DNA from: JBGTLW01 sp041743835
GTDB lineage: Bacteria; Planctomycetota; Phycisphaerae; Phycisphaerales; Phycisphaeraceae
NCBI GenBank assembly: GCA_041743835.1
Contig: JBGTLW010000143.1
Location: 1-10,068, forward strand
DNA length: 10,068 nt
Direction of reading: 5' to 3'
In this document: positions 6,333-10,068 of the stretch, piece by piece
Layout of the letters: every line of letters starts with the position of its first letter
Numbering within the stretch: the stretch's first letter is position 1
Program-made: the position numbers and the translations under genes
The notes under the pieces: model-generated
Seen by the model: the letters and a program-made list of their open reading frames with translations, nothing else
Database searches by the model: none
Told to the model about the DNA's origin: nothing

Positions 6333-8009
6333 ATGCCCCCGACCACGAATCACACCTACGCCCTGGGCGTGGATTACGGAACCAACAGCGTCCGCGCCCT
6401 GATCGTGGACACCGCCGACGGCAAGGAGATCGCCTCGGCGGTCTTCGCGTACCCCTCCGGCGACGCGGGCGTGTTGCTCGACGCACGCGACCCCAACGTC
6501 GCCCGCCAGAACCCCGCCGACTACATCGCCGGCTTCATCGCCAGCGTCCGCGACGCGGTGAAGGCGGCCAGCCGCGTGCGCGGGTTCGAGGCCAAGCGTG
6601 TCATCGGCATCGGTGTGGACACGACCGGCTCAACGCCGATCCCCGTGGACCGCGACGGGATGCCCCTTGCGTTGCAGCCACGGTTCAAGCACAACCTCGC
6701 TGCGCAGGCCTGGCTGTGGAAGGACCACACCGCCTGGCTCGAGGCCTTTCAAATCACCGGCATGGCACGCCAGAGCAAGATCAAGTACCTGGCCCAGTGT
6801 GGCGGGACGTATTCGAGCGAGTGGTACTGGTCCAAGATTCTGTGCTGCAAGCGGGTTGCCCCGGCTGTGTTCAAGGCCGCGTATGCGTGGGTGGAACTCG
6901 CCGACTTCGTGCCGGGTTACATCACCGGGCACACCGATCCGCACACCATGCCGCGCTGCATCTGTGCCGCGGGTCACAAGGCGATGTACCACGCGGACTG
7001 GGGCGGCCTGCCGAGCAAGGCGTTCCTCAAGTCGCTGGACCCGGCCCTCGTGCCGCTGCGCGACCGCTACAACGCGCACGCGGTGCCCAGCAGCCACAAG
7101 GCGGGCGAGCTGACCGAGGCGATCGCCAGACAGGTCAGGCTCCCCGCTGGCATCCCCGTCGCGGTCGGCGCGTTCGATGCGCACCACGGCGCGGTGGGCG
7201 CGGGGTGCAAGCCCGGCACGCTGGTCAAAACCATCGGCACCAGCACCTGCGATTGCCTGGTCTGGCCGGGTGACAAGACGCTGGCGGACATCCCCGGGCT
7301 CTGCGGCATCGTGCCCGGCTCGGTCCTGCCGGGCATGTACGGGCTGGAGGCCGGGCAGTCGGCCGTGGGCGACATCTTCAACTGGTTCGTCAAGCACCTG
7401 GGCACCGCCGGGCACGAAGCGCTCACCCGCGAGGCGCTGAAGCTGAAGCCGGGGAGCTCGGGCCTGCTCGCGCTGGATTGGAACAACGGCAACCGCACCA
7501 TCCTCGTCGATCCGCTGCTCACCGGGCTGCTGCTCGGGCAGACGCTGCACACCACGGCCGCGGAAATCTACCGCGCGTTGATCGAGGCGACTGCGTTCGG
7601 CGCGCTGATGATTATCAATCGGCTTGAGGACTACGGCGTGGCGGTGCGGGAGGTCGTCAACTGTGGCGGGATCGCGGAGAAGAACCCGCTGGTGATGCAG
7701 ACCTACGCGGATGTGTGCAACCGGCCGATGAAGGTCAGCGCCTCGGCTCAGACGTGCGCGCTGGGGGCCGCGATCTTCGGCGCGGTGGTCGGCGGGGCGT
7801 ATGACGACGCCCCGGCCGCGCAGAAGAAGATGACCCGCGTGAAGCCCAAGGTGTTCAAGCCGATCAAGCAGAACGCCGCGGTCTATGCCGAGCTGTTCAA
7901 GCTGTACGGGCAGGTACACGATGCGTTTGGCGGGGTGGATCGCGCGGCCGACCTCTCCGGCGTGATGAAGAGACTCATCGCCATCCGCGACAAGGCACGA
8001 AAGGCGTAA
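6333..8009 (+). CDS. araB: Ribulokinase
   Basis: A cytoplasmic FGGY-family kinase of 558 residues, close to the usual AraB length. It phosphorylates L-ribulose with ATP to L-ribulose 5-phosphate, the second step of L-arabinose breakdown. The N-terminal actin-like fold shows LGVDYGTNSVRALIVDT (11-27) and GIGVDTTGSTP (92-102). The catalytic Asp is D282 in GAFDAHHGAVGAG. Residues 296-304 (TLVKTIGTS) begin the second domain's phosphate-binding region. The C-terminal FGGY-type signature is around 413-426 (YRALIEATAFGALM) and 441-455 (VVNCGGIAEKNPLVM). The motifs LWKDHTA (128-134) and the long family length favour ribulokinase over xylulokinase or glycerol kinase. It is the first gene of the operon, with only 3 bases to araD. 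Confidence 0.95.
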   Translation: MPPTTNHTYALGVDYGTNSVRALIVDTADGKEIASAVFAYPSGDAGVLLDARDPNVARQNPADYIAGFIASVRDAVKAASRVRGFEAKRVIGIGVDTTGSTPIPVDRDGMPLALQPRFKHNLAAQAWLWKDHTAWLEAFQITGMARQSKIKYLAQCGGTYSSEWYWSKILCCKRVAPAVFKAAYAWVELADFVPGYITGHTDPHTMPRCICAAGHKAMYHADWGGLPSKAFLKSLDPALVPLRDRYNAHAVPSSHKAGELTEAIARQVRLPAGIPVAVGAFDAHHGAVGAGCKPGTLVKTIGTSTCDCLVWPGDKTLADIPGLCGIVPGSVLPGMYGLEAGQSAVGDIFNWFVKHLGTAGHEALTREALKLKPGSSGLLALDWNNGNRTILVDPLLTGLLLGQTLHTTAAEIYRALIEATAFGALMIINRLEDYGVAVREVVNCGGIAEKNPLVMQTYADVCNRPMKVSASAQTCALGAAIFGAVVGGAYDDAPAAQKKMTRVKPKVFKPIKQNAAVYAELFKLYGQVHDAFGGVDRAADLSGVMKRLIAIRDKARKA

Positions 8010-8012
8010 CCC

Positions 8013-8756
8013 ATGCTTGAAGCACTCAAGGAGCAGGTCTGCCGGGCGAACCACGAGTTGGTCGCGCACGGCCTGGTCACGCTCACGTGGGGCAACGTCA
8101 GCGGGTATGACCGCGAGAGTGGGTGCGTGGTCATCAAGCCCAGCGGCGTGGCGTACTCGGAGATGACGCCAGACCACATGGTCGTGGTCGATCTGGATTG
8201 CAAGACCGTGGAGGGCAAGCTAAAGCCCTCATCCGACACCGCCACGCACGTGCTGCTTTACAAGCACTTCCAAGGCATCGGCGGGGTGACGCACACGCAC
8301 AGCTTCCACGCGACGATGTTCGCGCAGGCGCGCGAAGCGATCCCATGCTTGGGCACGACGCACGCGGACCACTTCATGGGCCCGGTGCCGGTGACCCGTC
8401 CGCTGACCGAGGCGGAGGTCGAGCACGAATATGAGGCGAACACCGGGCGTGTGATCCTCGAGTGCTTTGCATCGCTGGACCCCTTGGCGTTGCCGGGGGT
8501 GCTGGTCGCGGGGCACGCGCCGTTTGCGTGGGGCAAGACCGTGGCCGAGTCGGTGACCAATGCAGTGGCGTTAGAGGCGATCGCCCGTCTGGCGATCGGC
8601 ACGCGACAGGTTCGGCCCGACGCGCCGGTGCTTGAAGCGTTTGTCCTGCGTAAACACCACCAACGCAAGCATGGGGCGAATGCGACGTATGGGCAGACGG
8701 GCGGGGTTTGGTCGGTGGGTGGCGGGGGGAACGCGGGGCCTGACGGTCCGCGCTAA
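8013..8756 (+). CDS. araD: L-ribulose-5-phosphate 4-epimerase
   Basis: A class II aldolase-fold, zinc-dependent enzyme that turns L-ribulose 5-phosphate into D-xylulose 5-phosphate, which enters the pentose phosphate pathway. Visible motifs are LTWGNVSG (24-31), IKPSGV (41-46), SSDTATH with D75, the zinc ligands H94 and H96 in VTHTHSFH, D119 in TTHADHF, the third zinc His H168 in AGHAPFAWG, and Y226 in the closing RKHGANATYGQ. After YGQ, where the E. coli enzyme essentially ends, there is an extra tail of about 19 residues rich in glycine (VWSVGGGGNAGPDGPR). The total is 247 residues against 231 in E. coli. GAAAGG 8 bases upstream overlaps the end of araB, pointing to tight translational linkage. 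Confidence 0.95.
   Translation: MLEALKEQVCRANHELVAHGLVTLTWGNVSGYDRESGCVVIKPSGVAYSEMTPDHMVVVDLDCKTVEGKLKPSSDTATHVLLYKHFQGIGGVTHTHSFHATMFAQAREAIPCLGTTHADHFMGPVPVTRPLTEAEVEHEYEANTGRVILECFASLDPLALPGVLVAGHAPFAWGKTVAESVTNAVALEAIARLAIGTRQVRPDAPVLEAFVLRKHHQRKHGANATYGQTGGVWSVGGGGNAGPDGPR
8703..8738 (+). other. G-rich stretch at the araD 3' end, possible G-quadruplex
   Basis: Four runs of three or more G occur at 8703-8706, 8717-8719, 8724-8729 and 8735-8738, with loops of 10, 4 and 5 bases. It encodes the glycine-rich AraD tail and ends 32 bases before the araA start codon, so a structure in the mRNA could affect translation of araA. The base pattern is direct; folding is a guess, since the first loop is long. 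Confidence 0.35.
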
Positions 8757-8770
8757 ACAGGGACGTGAAT

Positions 8771-10068
8771 ATGATTGACTTTACACCGCTTGAGATATGG
8801 TTCCTTGTCGGCAGTCAGCACCTTTACGGGCCGCAGACCCTGAAGCAGGTGGATGATGATGCGCAGGCGATTGTCGATGGCCTCAATGCCGAGGGCGGGT
8901 TGCCGATCAGGCTGGTGTGGAAGCCGGTGCTCAAGACCGCCGACGAGGTCACCGCCGCCCTGCGCGACGCGGATGCGTCGCCAGCCTGCATCGGGGTCGT
9001 CGCGTGGATGCACACGTTTAGCCCCGCGAAGATGTGGATCGCTGGCCTGAGCAGGCTGACCACCCCGCTGTGCCACCTCCACACCCAGTTCAACCGCGAC
9101 ATCCCCTGGGCGTCCATCGACATGGACTTCATGAACCTCAACCAGTCGGCCCACGGCGGGCGCGAGTTCGGGTTCATCTGCTCCCGCCTGCGGAAGAAGC
9201 GGAAGGTCGTCGTGGGCCACTGGCAGGACAAAGCCGTCCACGCGCAGCTCAACACCTGGATGCGAGCCGCCGCCGCGTGGCACGACAGCCGGGGCATGAA
9301 GATCGCCCGCCTCGGCGACAACATGCGGCAGGTCGCCGTCACCGAGGGCGACAAGGTCGAGGCCCAGCTTAAGTTCGGCTACGAGGTCAACGGCTATGGC
9401 CTCGGCGACCTGGCGCTCCACACGCAAGCGGTGACCGAGGCGCAGATCGATGCGCTGTGCGCCACCTACGCGGCACAGTACACCCTCGCGTCGGGGCTGG
9501 AGGCCGGGGGAGCGCAGCGCGCATCGCTGCGCGAGGCGGCGCGGATCGAGTTGGGCCTGCGCGCGTTCCTCGCGGAGGGCGGGTTCCATGGCTACACCGA
9601 TACGTTTGAGAATCTGCACGGCCTGCGTCAGTTGCCGGGCATCGCGTCGCAGCGGCTCATGGCAGAGGGCTTTGGCTTCGGGGCCGAGGGCGACTGGAAG
9701 CACGCGGCGCTGGTGCGTTCGCTCAAGGTCATGGCTCACCAGTTCCCGGGCGGGACCAGCTTCATGGAGGACTACACCTACCACTTCGACCCCGCCGGCC
9801 GCGCGGTGCTCGGCTCGCACATGCTGGAGATATGCCCGTCGATCGCGGCCGACAAGCCCCGCGTCGAGGTCCATCCGCTGGGCATCGGCGGGAAGGAAGA
9901 CCCCGCGCGGCTGGTCTTCACCAGCGCGACCGGCCCGGCGATCAACGCCAGCCTCGTGGACATGGGCAACCGCTTCCGCCTCGTGGTGAATTGTGTCGAT
10001 GTGGTCGAGCCTTACGCCGCGCTGCCCCGGCTGCCGGTCGCCCGCGCGTTGTGGCAGCCGCAGCCCGA
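8771..10068 (+). CDS. araA: L-arabinose isomerase, 3' end outside window
   Basis: A cytoplasmic enzyme that interconverts L-arabinose and L-ribulose, the first step of the pathway. The first 432 residues of an enzyme usually about 500 long are visible and the frame is open to the edge. It opens IDFTPLEIWFLVGSQHLYGP and shows HTFSPAKMWI, DMDFMNLNQSAHGGREFGF and QFPGGTSFMEDYTYHFD. By alignment from memory with E. coli AraA, numbering matches without a net gap, and the metal/catalytic residues fall at the same positions: E306 (EGDWK), E333 (FMEDY) and H350 (GSHMLE). The fourth ligand, near 450, lies beyond the window. AGGGA precedes the ATG by about 7 bases. The gap to araD is 14 bases, so it belongs to the same operon. 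The gene order B-D-A differs from B-A-D in E. coli. Confidence 0.96.
   Translation, partial: MIDFTPLEIWFLVGSQHLYGPQTLKQVDDDAQAIVDGLNAEGGLPIRLVWKPVLKTADEVTAALRDADASPACIGVVAWMHTFSPAKMWIAGLSRLTTPLCHLHTQFNRDIPWASIDMDFMNLNQSAHGGREFGFICSRLRKKRKVVVGHWQDKAVHAQLNTWMRAAAAWHDSRGMKIARLGDNMRQVAVTEGDKVEAQLKFGYEVNGYGLGDLALHTQAVTEAQIDALCATYAAQYTLASGLEAGGAQRASLREAARIELGLRAFLAEGGFHGYTDTFENLHGLRQLPGIASQRLMAEGFGFGAEGDWKHAALVRSLKVMAHQFPGGTSFMEDYTYHFDPAGRAVLGSHMLEICPSIAADKPRVEVHPLGIGGKEDPARLVFTSATGPAINASLVDMGNRFRLVVNCVDVVEPYAALPRLPVARALWQPQP

Noticed and set aside
6630..8177. 515-codon open frame on the - strand across araB and araD
   Set aside because: Shadow of two confidently identified enzymes; spans their junction and lacks family motifs.
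8753..9874. 373-codon open frame on the - strand opposite araA
   Set aside because: Shadow of araA, whose catalytic residues are all present on the + strand.

Overview
The window looks like a chromosomal segment of a GC-rich heterotrophic bacterium. The mix of a phytanoyl-CoA-type dioxygenase, a compact arabinose operon and a large secreted HtrA-TPR protein resembles Planctomycetota, perhaps Phycisphaerae. That placement is an inference from gene content and composition only.

Layout on the + strand. Positions 2-343 hold the C-terminal end of an integral membrane protein cut by the window edge. Positions 344-504 are intergenic. Positions 505-1692 encode a complete PhyH-family Fe(II)/2-oxoglutarate dioxygenase. 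On the - strand, a two-gene unit runs from 5842 down to 1686. First comes a 901-residue secreted protein (trypsin/HtrA-like protease, then TPR-like helices, then a Pro/Thr/Ala linker, then a propeller-like module and an Ig-like end). Then, with a 4-base ATGA overlap, comes a 484-residue secreted protein that is a stand-alone relative of the C-terminal half of the first. Its stop lies inside the 3' end of the dioxygenase gene. After a 246-base gap comes a 173-base orphan copy of the dioxygenase 3' end (6089-6261). It is followed by a near-perfect 24-base palindrome and the operon araB-araD-araA (6333 to beyond the right edge), which converts L-arabinose to D-xylulose 5-phosphate.

The main structural point is that the protease pair lies between two direct repeats. 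One is the 3' end of the intact dioxygenase gene and the other is the orphan copy in front of araB. They match at 146 of 151 bases. Four of the five differences are silent, and the tails differ by one whole codon. This suggests a former tandem pair of dioxygenase genes, or a cassette insertion with duplicated ends. Recombination between the repeats would remove about 4.6 kb and leave an intact dioxygenase gene directly before the ara operon.

The most novel protein-level signal is the coupled pair itself: a protease fused to a sensor-like module, plus a free secreted copy of that module. No CRISPR array, tRNA, rRNA or insertion sequence was seen.
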